Assembly (NCBI GenBank): GCA_964343195.1 | Contig: CAYFIR010000007.1 | Coordinates: 76,189-140,188, forward strand | Source: CAYVAP01 sp964343195 | GTDB taxonomy: Bacteria > Bacteroidota > Bacteroidia > J057 | DNA: 64,000 bases | Reading direction: 5' to 3' | Shown: piece by piece, positions 42,371 through 52,471 of the stretch | How positions within the stretch are numbered: the stretch's first letter is position 1 | Layout of the letters: each line of letters opens with the position of its first letter | Notes under the pieces: model-generated | What the model saw: only the letters and a program-made list of their open reading frames with translations | Database searches by the model: none | Told to the model about the DNA's origin: nothing | Position numbers and translations under genes: made by a program

Positions 42371-43075
42371 TTAATTCCGAAGACACCAGGCGAGGTTGTA
42401 CGCACGCACATGCTGAGGTGGACCTCGGAAGGGATTGGAATCCGGAATCCAGTTCAGAAAACCGGAGGAAGATTCAGGCTCAACATCCTCCCGGTTTGCA
42501 CACAATCCGCGGAGCAAACGGGGTACTAAATGGGAACGCAATAGAATGGAAAGGTCAAGCGGATCATTCACATCCTGCCTGACCATCAGTGAGATACAGC
42601 CACCTTTTGATGCCAAATGGCCATGTAGTGCCTCACACAAAAACGGGCTATTCCAGGGCAAATTTTTAAAAGACTGGGAACAGAAATTTCGACGGCTAAC
42701 CCCGATCAGATAGGCACCCCCTCGGGTGTTTTGTCCCAATACCTGCTGCCCGGCGAGTAGGGATTGCTCGGCTTGCCTGAGATCCTGTACCTGCAAGTGA
42801 GGGCAGTCATTCCCGACCACAATCACATTTTCATACCCTCTCGCAAATGCCTCCAGGATGCTGTTGGTCAGCCGCTCGCCAAAGGACTCACCGCGCTGAG
42901 CATGCTGTGTCAGCTCTACTATCGGAATTTGAGAGCGCCTGATGCAGGCTTTGGTCCAGTGGTACATCAGGTAAATGAGCCGATTATTTCGCCTGGGGCG
43001 ATTGGAGATGCGTTTATGACGACTTTCCTCCGAAGGAGTACGTGTAAAATACAGTATGCAAGCATTTTCGTCCAT
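42371..43075 (-). CDS. DUF2064 (TIGR04282-type) glycosyltransferase-like protein
   Basis: 234 residues, a GT-A-like nucleotidyl/glycosyltransferase fold. Landmarks are FGERLTNSILEAFARGYENVIVVGNDCPHL (the GxDxPxL-type site, with Asn-Asp) and LGQNTRGGAYLIGV. The typical N-terminal 'P..G..KTRL' signature is changed (TPSEESRHKRI). Family members are named arsenosugar-biosynthesis glycosyltransferases and usually occur beside a TIGR04283 partner; here the partner is the split gene 9 kb away. The C-terminal 35 residues are low in similarity, and the stop lies inside an intergenic repeat, so the tail may be repeat-derived. Confidence 0.8.
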   Translation of the reverse strand: MDENACILYFTRTPSEESRHKRISNRPRRNNRLIYLMYHWTKACIRRSQIPIVELTQHAQRGESFGERLTNSILEAFARGYENVIVVGNDCPHLQVQDLRQAEQSLLAGQQVLGQNTRGGAYLIGVSRRNFCSQSFKNLPWNSPFLCEALHGHLASKGGCISLMVRQDVNDPLDLSILLRSHLVPRLLRGLCANREDVEPESSSGFLNWIPDSNPFRGPPQHVRAYNLAWCLRN

Positions 43076-43408
43076 TTGGATGAAAGAGGTCTTAAACTTT
43101 ACTTGTTATCGAACCGCCAAGTAATATCTATTGTTAAAGCAAAACGGTCGGGTATCAGACGCTTCTCCTCAAAAACAGGCCAATACGGCTCCAAGCGGTC
43201 TTTTTCCCGTACCAGGTCAGTCGTTTTCTCTCAGGTTCCCGAGAATTCTTCTCATCTACGTAGCAAAATAGCCTAATGGATTGGATAAGACTTGCTTTTT
43301 TTACGCGGTCATTCGACGCCGGAATCCATAAAAGCCCACACTGCTGAAAAGAGATTATCGGCTGGTCACGCATTTCGGATGGAAAGACCCGGATTTGCTG
43401 TACCGTGA
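43076..43408. other. Intergenic region without recognised features
   Basis: 333 bp between two minus-strand genes. Open frames here lack a plausible start or similarity. No -7 box or terminator is convincing. Confidence 0.5.
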
Positions 43409-44518
43409 TCAAAAAGCCTCTCCCACCGTCAGGTAATAATTTACCTGGCCTTCGGCGACCCCGACGTCAAAACGCAGGTTGATGTAGTCCTCATTGCTGA
43501 TGCGTGCGCGGAGGCCTGCCCCGTATCCCAGACGGAAGATGTTGGGGTTGATTTCTGAAAATTCATCAAATACCGCGGCAGTTCCCACAAAGGCATTCAC
43601 CCCTATCCGCCAGAAAAGAGGAGCACGGTACTCTATCTGCCCGCCTATCAGGCGATTGTCCCGATAGCGGCCTTCGTAGAATCCCCGTAGCCTCCTGGTA
43701 CCTCCCAGCAATGCCAATGCGTTGAATGGCGGCTCCCCCGTCGTCAGGTCGGCATAAACCTGACCGGCCAGGACGTGGTTCACCTGCTTGAATGGACTCC
43801 AGAATCCACGTAGGTCCATCGAAGTCCGGGTATAGTTAAACGAGCTACCGGTCCAGGGAGCGTTGACCTGAAACAGGGCTTCGGCATACACCCCTTTCGT
43901 AGGAAAGTTGAGGTCATTGCGACGGTCATAGATGCCGATGAGCCCCGGGCCGGAGATGATGCCGCCATTTCGTCCGGCTATGTCGCGCTGATCATCGGCC
44001 AGGCGTCCCTGTGGCGCTACATCCTGAATGTCAAACACATCCAGCCAATAGTGAAGGCCCAGGTAGCCATTGGGGACGACCTGCTTCAGGGCATGGATCC
44101 GAAAGCGGGGGAAATTCACGCTAAACAATTCTCCCTCCGAATCCTGGTCTTCGTTTCCGATTCCATAGAAGAAGAAGGTATAGCGATAATAGCCTACCTC
44201 TCCATACAACCAGTAGTCTTCATTTTCCCTGAAAAGGATATAGGAAAGATAAGTCAGAAGTTGATTCTCCAGCGTATAAACGCCTCCGCCCTGCAACTGT
44301 GAGCTCCGGCTCGAGTCGGGCTCTCCCGGCAGGCGAAACGCCAGCAAACCTGCTCCCCCAAATCCCCAGCGGGTTTCAGGGGTGTAAAAGGTAATCGGAA
44401 GGACAAACTTACTGGTGAAGCGCAGGCTGTCCTCTTGGGTAGGTTGAGGCTCCTGGGCCCATCCAACCTGACTTACGAGTAAAAGTGGGAGCAGAAAAAA
44501 GGCGTTTTTCATAACCAT
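43409..44518 (-). CDS. Omp85/BamA-superfamily outer membrane barrel protein without POTRA domains
   Basis: 369 residues with a Sec signal (GWAQ). It reads as a 16-strand barrel with the Omp85 loop-6 motif RLRGFYEGRYRD (about 280) and ends in a C-terminal phenylalanine. No POTRA repeats are present before the barrel. The family contains surface-antigen D15 proteins; the export or import role here is unknown. Single gene downstream of the region of the giant PKD gene on the same strand. Confidence 0.87.
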   Translation of the reverse strand: MVMKNAFFLLPLLLVSQVGWAQEPQPTQEDSLRFTSKFVLPITFYTPETRWGFGGAGLLAFRLPGEPDSSRSSQLQGGGVYTLENQLLTYLSYILFRENEDYWLYGEVGYYRYTFFFYGIGNEDQDSEGELFSVNFPRFRIHALKQVVPNGYLGLHYWLDVFDIQDVAPQGRLADDQRDIAGRNGGIISGPGLIGIYDRRNDLNFPTKGVYAEALFQVNAPWTGSSFNYTRTSMDLRGFWSPFKQVNHVLAGQVYADLTTGEPPFNALALLGGTRRLRGFYEGRYRDNRLIGGQIEYRAPLFWRIGVNAFVGTAAVFDEFSEINPNIFRLGYGAGLRARISNEDYINLRFDVGVAEGQVNYYLTVGEAF

Positions 44519-44586
44519 AAATTAAGCTAACTACGATCCAGCCCACTGTCTGGATCCCGACATTCCCCTTTCTGCCCCCAGTAATC

Positions 44587-47500
44587 TCAACGTATCAGCG
44601 TCAGGCTGCCCTCACGGGGACCTGACCATTCGCGGCCGCCGACAAAGCGTGCTCTGTGCACTTTCCAGACAAAGACATTCTGGCTAGCCAGTTCGCCGTT
44701 AATGGTCCCATCCCAGTACTCGGTAGGGACGCCATCTTCTAGTGCTGTTGACTCCCATACCAGCTCACCCCATCCCGTGTAAACGGCGATGTGATACGCT
44801 TCCAGGCCAATGCCTTTGGGGAAGAACAAGGAATATTCACCCGGCCCACCTAGCGGCATCATGGCGTTGGGGACATGCAGATCGCCAAACTCCAGCGGAT
44901 TGATGGGCTTTACGATGGTGTCAGCACAGGCCCCGAGCCGTGCGATTAGCTGGACCTCAAACGTGCGGTTCACCAGGTAGCGATAAACCGGATTTACCTG
45001 GGAACTGGTGGCCCCATTATCATCAAAATCCCAGAAATAGTCATTCGCCTGGGTGGAAGTATTGAGGAACTTCACCGTCCCGTCCGGAATGCCCTCCCGC
45101 ATGGAGTCCTGGGTAAAGAAATCCGCAATCGGCGTCGGATCGACCTGTATGAAGTCCGCAAAGCTCACGGTATCGGCACAGCGGTCATCCCAGGTAGCGA
45201 TGAGTTGCACGTCAAAACGCCCGATTTGCCCGAAGGTATAATTCGGAACCGAATCCTGCGAACTGCCGCCATCGCCAAAGCTCCAGTACCAGCGATTGGC
45301 ATTGGTACTCAGGTTGATGAATTCCGGGGTGAATGCCTGGCAGCCACGCGCTTCATCGACCGCAAACATGGCCATGGGCTGCGGCACGATCTCTATGACC
45401 TGAGTCGCCGAGTCCGGACAGCCATAGCTATTGCGCGTGATCAGCTTGACCTCGTAGGTTCCAGGCGTCGTGTAGGTACCCTGCGGATTAATCTGCGTGC
45501 TGGTTTCACCATTGCCAAGGTCCCACAGATAGGTCAGCGGCAGGCGCTGGGTGCTGGACAAATTGGTGAAAGCGACATCAGTCGGGCCACAGTTTTCATA
45601 TACACTGGCTTCGAAATTCGCGATAGGGAAACTTCCCACGCGAATCTGATAGGTGGTGTCATCGAAGCAGAAGCCCGCGGTGTCTACTTCCAGCCGTACC
45701 GTAAAGATGGTATCGGAAGCAAAATAGGTATGTGCAGGATCTCTTTCGATGGAAATACCGGAGTCATCCCCAAAGTCCCAGCGCACACGGCTAAACCCGG
45801 TTGAGAGGTTGGTGAACGCCACGTCCATCGGAGCGCACCAGGTGTCGGGCTCGGCCCTCAGACTCGCCTCGGGCTGCGGATAGACTTTCACTGTATCGGT
45901 CAGCGTATCGCGGCAGCCATAGTCATTGACGATGGCCTGACTGACGACGTAGGAACCCGTGGCGTTGTACACGTGGTTGGGGCTTGGCACGACCGAAGAC
46001 CCCCCATCGCCCAGGCTCCAGTTGTATTGCAGCGGACGGGTGGACTGGGACAGGTCGGTGAATTCATTCAGCGCGGGAGTACCACAAAATTCCTCCCAGG
46101 CCAGGCCGAAATTGGCCAGCGGGGGACTCGCTACGTTAATGGTGAGGCTCGTGGAATCGTAGCAGAAGTCCGCTGTGTCCACGACCAGCCAAACCTGATA
46201 ACTCACATCAGGCATCACAAAGGTATAGTCAATGTGCTGGGCATAAACCGTCTGCCCATCGATGGTCCAGCGCCAGCTCGCCGCATCTACCGACTGATCG
46301 GTGAACTGCACCGCAAAAGGCACACAGCCCTGGCTGGTATCGCTGAAAAAGGCCGCCTCGGGCTGTGGGTAGACATAGATCGTGTCCACCGCCGTATCAC
46401 GGCAGCCATAGCTGTTGGTGGCTATTAGCTGCACGGGATGGTGGGCCACCGCGGTGTAAACGTGGTTGGGGTTGGTCACGACGGAGCCATCCCCGTCGCC
46501 AAAACTCCAGACGTAGGTCAGAGGCAGCGTCGCGGCTGAGCCATTGGTGAACTGTACTGTCGCTGGCGGATCACAGAACTCATCCTGATCTACGGTGAAG
46601 GCTGCCTGTGGCAGGCTTGCTGTGCGAATTTCCACCGTGTCATAGGCGAAACAGAGCCCCGCAGTATCCACTTCCAGGAGGACCTCATAGATCGTATCTG
46701 GCACCAGGAAGGTGTAGCTGAATCCGGGTACACCCAGGGTATCTTCATCTACATACCAGGTGCGTCGGCTGTTATTCTGCGAAAGGTCCGAGAAGTTCAC
46801 GTCAAATGGCACACAGCCTTGCAGCGTATCCACGCCGATTTGAGCCACTGGCTGTGGATGTACCACCACGGTATCCTCGTGCACATCGGTACAGCCATAG
46901 CTATTGGTCACCGTGAGGCTGATGAAGAAGCTGTCCACGCTGGCATAGGTATGTGCTGGACTTACCTGGGTCGAACTATTGCCATCTCCAAAAGCCCAGT
47001 TGTAGGTCAGGGGAAGGGTTGCACTTGACAAATCTGTGAACTGGACTGGCGCTGGCGCATCACAGTGCTCGTCTATATCGATGGAGAAATCTGCAACCGG
47101 CAGGCTGGAGGTGCGGATTTGAATGGTGTCATAAGCAAAGCAGAAGTCCGCGGTGTCCACGACGAGGATGACTTCATAGACCGTGTCCGGCACATTGAAG
47201 GTGTAGGTGAAGCTTGCATTGGACAAGGTACCTCCATCCACCTGCCATTCGCGCGAGCTGTTGTTTTGGGAAAGGTCAGAGAAATTCACCGTAAAGGGCA
47301 CACAGCCCTGCAAAGTATCTGCTCCAATTTGGGCCACCGGCTGTGGATACACATAGATCGTATCGATGAACTGATCGGTACAACCGTAGGGATTGGTCAC
47401 AGTCAGGGTGACAGGATAATGTCCCGGCTGAGAATAGATGTGAGTGGGGGAAGCCATTGGGCTGGTATTTCCATCGCCAAAGTCCCAAAAATGACTCAGG

Positions 47501-50500
47501 GGCAAAGCTGACACAGAGTTGTTTTGAAACTGCACCGTGGTCGAGTTGCCTTGCGCCTGGCAAAACTCATATCCCGAAGCCGAGAAGTCCGCCACAGGTG
47601 GCTCTGCCGTTTCGATCAGGATGGTATCCGCATCAAAGCAGTAATCCGCTGTATCGGAAATCAGGATCACTTCATAGGTAGTATCCCCTGTCAGGAAGGT
47701 GTAGCTCGGATTGGCCACCGTGAAGGTCTGTCCGTCTATTTGCCAGACACGACTTCCGCCTCCTACACTCAAATCGCTGAAGTTCACCGTAAACGGTACG
47801 CAGCCTTGCATGCTATCAGCTCCAATTTGCGCTACAGGTTGTGGTAACACCACCAGATTGATCACACTATCATCGCTACAGCCATTGACGTTGGTGACGG
47901 TCAGAGTTGTGGGAAAGACCCCCGTACTATCGAAAGCATAATCGTGGCTCGCCAGGTTGATGGTATCATTCGTTCCGCCCATGATCCACTGGTACTGCAG
48001 TGGAGGAGGCGTAGAGGTATTCGCGAAGCTAAAAACTGCATTTTCTCCGCAAAGGGTGTCGTCCGAAGCAATAAAGCCAGCGGTCGGTACAGGGAATATC
48101 CGTATCTGAGCCGAAGAATCATTCTGGCAACCAAGGGCATTTTCCACCTGCAAACTCAGCGTGAAAAAGCCGGTCTGGGTATAAACATGGCTGGGATGCT
48201 GCTGTACTACCGGGCTGCTTGTGTCTCCAAAGTCCCAGATATAGCTCAATCCGGGCGGAGTGCCACCAGTCTGAACAGTCAATGGCGGACAACCTGCGGT
48301 ATCTGACAGGGTAAAGCTGATCGGAGGTGGCGGCAGTACCGTGATGGGCAGGGTCGCGGTGTCGCGGCAGCCGTTGGTATCGGACTGCACGATGAAGGTC
48401 ACTGTGAAGTTACCGGGGAACAGATACTGGTGTGTGGGATTGATCAGGGTCGTCGCATTTCCGTCGCCAAAGTCCCACTCCACCCCGGTGGTCCCCACTG
48501 AGATATCCGTAAAGCTGACGCTACCATCCGTACACACAACGTTGGTGTCGGCCACGAAAGCTGCCGTGGGGGCTGGATAAACCGTCACCTGCACGGTATT
48601 GGTGTCATAGCTACAGCCATTATTGGCATAGTGATAAATGGTGTAGGTGCCCGGCTGGGTAAAGGTATAGCTTGGGGTGCGGCTGGTAGGCTGAGTGCCG
48701 TCGATGTCCCAGCTCTGGAAGGGAGCCCCGGAGAGGTCCCGGAACTGAACCGTCAGCGGTGCACAGCCTTCGGTAGGATTGGTGTTAAAAACGGCATCGA
48801 CCGTATTGGGGTACACCGTGATCACCTCTTCCGCCGTATCAAATCCACAGGCATTTTGGGCAACCACGAAGATGCGGTAGGTCGAAAAGCCAGTATCGGG
48901 CAAATGGGTGTAGAACTGGGTTGGCGGGATGCTGTCCAGAGAGAATTCCGTTCCCGGAATGATGGTGTCCTGGTACCAGAAGTAACTGTTAGGACCGCCT
49001 TTGCTGACATTGCTGAAGTCTACCGGAAAAGGAGAGCAACCGCTGTTGACGGCGGGGCCAAATTCGATACTGGGCAAAGGGAAGACCTTCACCGTGCTGG
49101 TTTGGGTGGAAGTCGCACACTGGTTGGCGATGGTCAGGCTGATGTTGTAGGTCGTGTCATAGACCCCTCCCAGGTAATCCACAACTGGCGGATTAGCGGT
49201 AGTGTCGATCAGGCCATTGCCAAAGTCCCAGAGGTAAGTCCCCCCGGCGGCGTTGCTCTGGTTGGTGAAGCTCAGCGATAGCACCGCACAGCCACTGTCA
49301 GCGCTTTGGGTGTACACTGCGCTGGGCGGAGTGGTCACCTCGATGCTTCGGGTGAAGGTATCCACACAGCCATTGGCACTGGTCGCGATCAGGGAAATGA
49401 TGAAGTTGCCCCCAACGCCATAGGTCTTGGTCGGATTGGGGAAAATACTGCCCGTCGCATCCCCAAAGTCCCAGTCGTAAGCCGTCGCATACACCGAGGT
49501 ATTGGCAAACAGAATTGGATCGCCGATACAGACATTGGGCAGGGAATCAAACTGCGCCGTCGGCAGCGAATCCACCAGAATGGGCTGCACATCGCGGCTT
49601 ACGCAGCCATTGGCATTGGGCAGGGTGTAGGTCACTGTATCGATTAGCCCCGGCGAGACCATCGTTGGATCATAGGCTCCAGTCAGCACATCGGTAATGC
49701 CGACGCCGGACCAGGTTCCTCCGGGTTGATTCACCCCCAGGGTGATGGGAGCATCATCGGCACAGAGCGTAAAGGTGCCCGTGATATCGACCGCCAACGT
49801 ATCCCGAATAAAGACCACCGTCGTATCGCTGGCTTCGCAGGAAGTACCCGGAGCGAAGGTGTAGATCACCTCATTGGCCCCCACATTCATGTTCAGGGTG
49901 TTGAAGGCCGCGCTGTTTGCTATGATGCCGTTTCCGGCCCAGACCCCACCTTTGGGGAAAAAGCCTGACAGCGTATCGGCTCCCGCATTGAAGCAGAGGG
50001 AATCTCCGGGACCTGCCGAAACACTGTCCGCAGAAATCACTTCTACTATAAGTGAATCAAACGCATAGCAGCCCGAGTCGGTGGTGAATTCGTAGTAAAC
50101 CGTCACCGTATCAGGCCCACCCAACAGGCTGGGGGTAAACTCTCCCGAGGCATTGGACACCCCGGGGCCAAACCAGTCACCTCCTGGTGGAGTCGCCGTC
50201 GGCAGGGGCTGAGGGGTATTGGTCAGGCAGTAAAAAATCGTGCTGTCCGGGATATTCACCTCAGGTAAGGGATTAACCGTCACTACTACCGCATCCTGAC
50301 CGGGACAACCTGTGGTATCGGTATAGGCATACCAAAACACAAAGGTGCCCGCTGTGTCGCCCACGAATTGATTGCCATTGATCAGATTGGGGCCGCTCCA
50401 GGTGCCACCGAGGGGAGTTGCCGTCAGGGTAACGGTTACGGAAGGGTCCAGGCAAAAGCTCGTATCGGCCCGGGCTACGACCTGTGGGGTGTCAACCACG

Positions 50501-52401
50501 GTGATTTGCAGGGTGTCATAGGCAAAACAGCTGCTGCCTTCGTAAGTGTAAACCAGCTCAAAAGTCCCAACTCCGGGAGGTGCAAATACTCCGCCAGGAG
50601 TCACCCCCGTTCCCAGCCAAAAGCCGTTGCTATCAGGATCCGCGGTCAGTTGGAAGGCGGAGTCATTGATACATACTTCGAAATCAGGCCCAACGTTCAC
50701 AGCTGGCACAGTGTCCACCAGGAAGCTGGTTGAGCCCGGCGTGATGCCACACTCATTTTCCACCTCCAGGGTAATGGTATGGACCTGCCCTGCCGCAAAG
50801 GTGATCGGCGGAAGGGTGTCTCCAGTGTGGGTGTTTGGTGCTCCGGTGGTGGTCCAGGTGTAATTAGTGATGGGCGAACCATAGTCACTGACCACATAAG
50901 GCAGGGTATCCAGGGTAAAGGTGCCACAGGTGTCGGGCACATTGGTCAGGGAGATTTCCGGAGAAATGTTGATGTTAATCCCGACGGTGTCCCGGTCTTC
51001 GCCACAGAGATTGGTCGCCGTCAGGACGACCAGAAATGAGTCCGGAGCGTTGAAGCAAATCGTGGGATCAAAGTCCCCTGCGGCACTATTGGGCCCAAAA
51101 CTCCACGCAGAATCCGAAATCACATCCCAGTTCCAGGTCATTCCCACCGTCGCCATATCGGGAGTTGAGTTGTTCCCAAAATCAATGCAAACCGGTGCAC
51201 ATCCCTGAGTGGTATCGGGTACCAGTTCGGCGACTGGAGGCTCTACGACTACTACCTGCCCTACTGCCACGCTAGTCCCACAACCATTGGTCGCGGTAAG
51301 GGTGACGGTGTAAACGCCAGGCCCTGCCGCAGAGTAGTCATGGGTGGGGTCTGGAACTGTTGAAGTGGGGCTACTATCCCCAAAATCCCATACAAATTGA
51401 GTGGGGTCAAACAGGTAATTTTCGTCTGGATAAGTAGTATTGGTAAAGGTAGCAATGGCGCTGGGCATACAGAGTGTATCCGGCCCATTAAACCCTGCAT
51501 GGGGACCCGGCAGGATGGTCAGCTGCGAAATGTTGTAATGGCTGAAGCAGAAATTATAGGCAGTCAGCCGCACCTCGGTTGTAAATCCGTTGCTGGTCGG
51601 ATTGCCATTAATGACCGCCCCAAGGTCATACACGAATTTCTGGGTGGCGGTATCAAAAACCGTATAACTATTTCCCAGTGCTCCCCAGTCCCACTCGTAA
51701 TACTGGATGTTGCCACACTTGAAATTGGTCTGGTTCATCACTGTTACCGTATCTCCCTCACAGAAAACCGGCTGGCCTACGACCTGATTGGAAGCAATGG
51801 GATTGGTATAGAAATAGACATTTTGACGATAACTGGGGCAGGTTTCCCCCGCCGCCGTAATGGTCACCTGATAGGTCCCATAGCAGTCATAGGTATGTTG
51901 CTGTGTAAGTGCCGGAGAAGTAATCGGAGCACTCCCATCTCCAAAATCCCAGATAAAAGAACCAATGCCTGCTGCGTTGGTAATGGTAAAAGTCGGCGAA
52001 AATAATGTATCAGGCGAATTCTGAATACACTTCAGGACCGAATCTGCTGCCACCGTAATCACAGGGCCTCCCGGCACCGTTACATTCTGATTCGTCGTAC
52101 AGGTCGTACCTGCCGAGTCATTGAGGGTAACCGTCAGGGTGACATTATAGGTAGCTCCGCCAGGCACAAAATTATAGGTATGGACTGGATTGGCCTGCCC
52201 GGAGGCATTGCCATCGCCAAAGTTCCATACGTAGGTCGCCACATCAGCCGGGTTGGCATTGGAGGTAAACGTCACGGGGTCATCGCTACAGTTGGGCGGT
52301 GCCCCCTGCGCCCAGGTAAAGGAAGCATCGCACTGGCCCTGAATATTTCCCCAGGAAAGCGATAACAATGTCAGGCAAAGAAACAGATGAGAGATTTTCA
52401 C
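44587..52401 (-). CDS. Giant PKD-repeat surface protein with T9SS type B C-terminal domain
   Basis: 2604 residues, GTG start with a signal peptide (LFLCLTLLSLSWGNIQGQC). About 16 or more PKD-type domains show the WDFGDG core. Residues about 620-980 hold four or five SprB-like repeats (FWLGTGV, WSGPNL, WFGPGV, WAGNGI). Five ~164-residue double modules follow (DNA about 47845 to 45384), each a PKD without the FGDG core plus a canonical PKD. The last ~90 residues (LHVPNAMMP, WDGTINGELASQNVFVWKV) match the gliding-motility-associated type B sorting domain. It is probably exported by T9SS, anchored at the surface and used in adhesion or gliding. PorP/SprF, its partner, is 70 bp upstream. Confidence 0.95.
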   Translation of the reverse strand: MKISHLFLCLTLLSLSWGNIQGQCDASFTWAQGAPPNCSDDPVTFTSNANPADVATYVWNFGDGNASGQANPVHTYNFVPGGATYNVTLTVTLNDSAGTTCTTNQNVTVPGGPVITVAADSVLKCIQNSPDTLFSPTFTITNAAGIGSFIWDFGDGSAPITSPALTQQHTYDCYGTYQVTITAAGETCPSYRQNVYFYTNPIASNQVVGQPVFCEGDTVTVMNQTNFKCGNIQYYEWDWGALGNSYTVFDTATQKFVYDLGAVINGNPTSNGFTTEVRLTAYNFCFSHYNISQLTILPGPHAGFNGPDTLCMPSAIATFTNTTYPDENYLFDPTQFVWDFGDSSPTSTVPDPTHDYSAAGPGVYTVTLTATNGCGTSVAVGQVVVVEPPVAELVPDTTQGCAPVCIDFGNNSTPDMATVGMTWNWDVISDSAWSFGPNSAAGDFDPTICFNAPDSFLVVLTATNLCGEDRDTVGININISPEISLTNVPDTCGTFTLDTLPYVVSDYGSPITNYTWTTTGAPNTHTGDTLPPITFAAGQVHTITLEVENECGITPGSTSFLVDTVPAVNVGPDFEVCINDSAFQLTADPDSNGFWLGTGVTPGGVFAPPGVGTFELVYTYEGSSCFAYDTLQITVVDTPQVVARADTSFCLDPSVTVTLTATPLGGTWSGPNLINGNQFVGDTAGTFVFWYAYTDTTGCPGQDAVVVTVNPLPEVNIPDSTIFYCLTNTPQPLPTATPPGGDWFGPGVSNASGEFTPSLLGGPDTVTVYYEFTTDSGCYAFDSLIVEVISADSVSAGPGDSLCFNAGADTLSGFFPKGGVWAGNGIIANSAAFNTLNMNVGANEVIYTFAPGTSCEASDTTVVFIRDTLAVDITGTFTLCADDAPITLGVNQPGGTWSGVGITDVLTGAYDPTMVSPGLIDTVTYTLPNANGCVSRDVQPILVDSLPTAQFDSLPNVCIGDPILFANTSVYATAYDWDFGDATGSIFPNPTKTYGVGGNFIISLIATSANGCVDTFTRSIEVTTPPSAVYTQSADSGCAVLSLSFTNQSNAAGGTYLWDFGNGLIDTTANPPVVDYLGGVYDTTYNISLTIANQCATSTQTSTVKVFPLPSIEFGPAVNSGCSPFPVDFSNVSKGGPNSYFWYQDTIIPGTEFSLDSIPPTQFYTHLPDTGFSTYRIFVVAQNACGFDTAEEVITVYPNTVDAVFNTNPTEGCAPLTVQFRDLSGAPFQSWDIDGTQPTSRTPSYTFTQPGTYTIYHYANNGCSYDTNTVQVTVYPAPTAAFVADTNVVCTDGSVSFTDISVGTTGVEWDFGDGNATTLINPTHQYLFPGNFTVTFIVQSDTNGCRDTATLPITVLPPPPISFTLSDTAGCPPLTVQTGGTPPGLSYIWDFGDTSSPVVQQHPSHVYTQTGFFTLSLQVENALGCQNDSSAQIRIFPVPTAGFIASDDTLCGENAVFSFANTSTPPPLQYQWIMGGTNDTINLASHDYAFDSTGVFPTTLTVTNVNGCSDDSVINLVVLPQPVAQIGADSMQGCVPFTVNFSDLSVGGGSRVWQIDGQTFTVANPSYTFLTGDTTYEVILISDTADYCFDADTILIETAEPPVADFSASGYEFCQAQGNSTTVQFQNNSVSALPLSHFWDFGDGNTSPMASPTHIYSQPGHYPVTLTVTNPYGCTDQFIDTIYVYPQPVAQIGADTLQGCVPFTVNFSDLSQNNSSREWQVDGGTLSNASFTYTFNVPDTVYEVILVVDTADFCFAYDTIQIRTSSLPVADFSIDIDEHCDAPAPVQFTDLSSATLPLTYNWAFGDGNSSTQVSPAHTYASVDSFFISLTVTNSYGCTDVHEDTVVVHPQPVAQIGVDTLQGCVPFDVNFSDLSQNNSRRTWYVDEDTLGVPGFSYTFLVPDTIYEVLLEVDTAGLCFAYDTVEIRTASLPQAAFTVDQDEFCDPPATVQFTNGSAATLPLTYVWSFGDGDGSVVTNPNHVYTAVAHHPVQLIATNSYGCRDTAVDTIYVYPQPEAAFFSDTSQGCVPFAVQFTDQSVDAASWRWTIDGQTVYAQHIDYTFVMPDVSYQVWLVVDTADFCYDSTSLTINVASPPLANFGLAWEEFCGTPALNEFTDLSQSTRPLQYNWSLGDGGSSVVPSPNHVYNATGSYVVSQAIVNDYGCRDTLTDTVKVYPQPEASLRAEPDTWCAPMDVAFTNLSTGFSRVRWDFGDDSGISIERDPAHTYFASDTIFTVRLEVDTAGFCFDDTTYQIRVGSFPIANFEASVYENCGPTDVAFTNLSSTQRLPLTYLWDLGNGETSTQINPQGTYTTPGTYEVKLITRNSYGCPDSATQVIEIVPQPMAMFAVDEARGCQAFTPEFINLSTNANRWYWSFGDGGSSQDSVPNYTFGQIGRFDVQLIATWDDRCADTVSFADFIQVDPTPIADFFTQDSMREGIPDGTVKFLNTSTQANDYFWDFDDNGATSSQVNPVYRYLVNRTFEVQLIARLGACADTIVKPINPLEFGDLHVPNAMMPLGGPGEYSLFFPKGIGLEAYHIAVYTGWGELVWESTALEDGVPTEYWDGTINGELASQNVFVWKVHRARFVGGREWSGPREGSLTLIR

Positions 52402-52471
52402 AACAGTATATTTGGGAAGGGTTGTCTAAGAAGTAATCTGCTGCCGAGTAGTAGGAAAAGGGGAGCATCAA

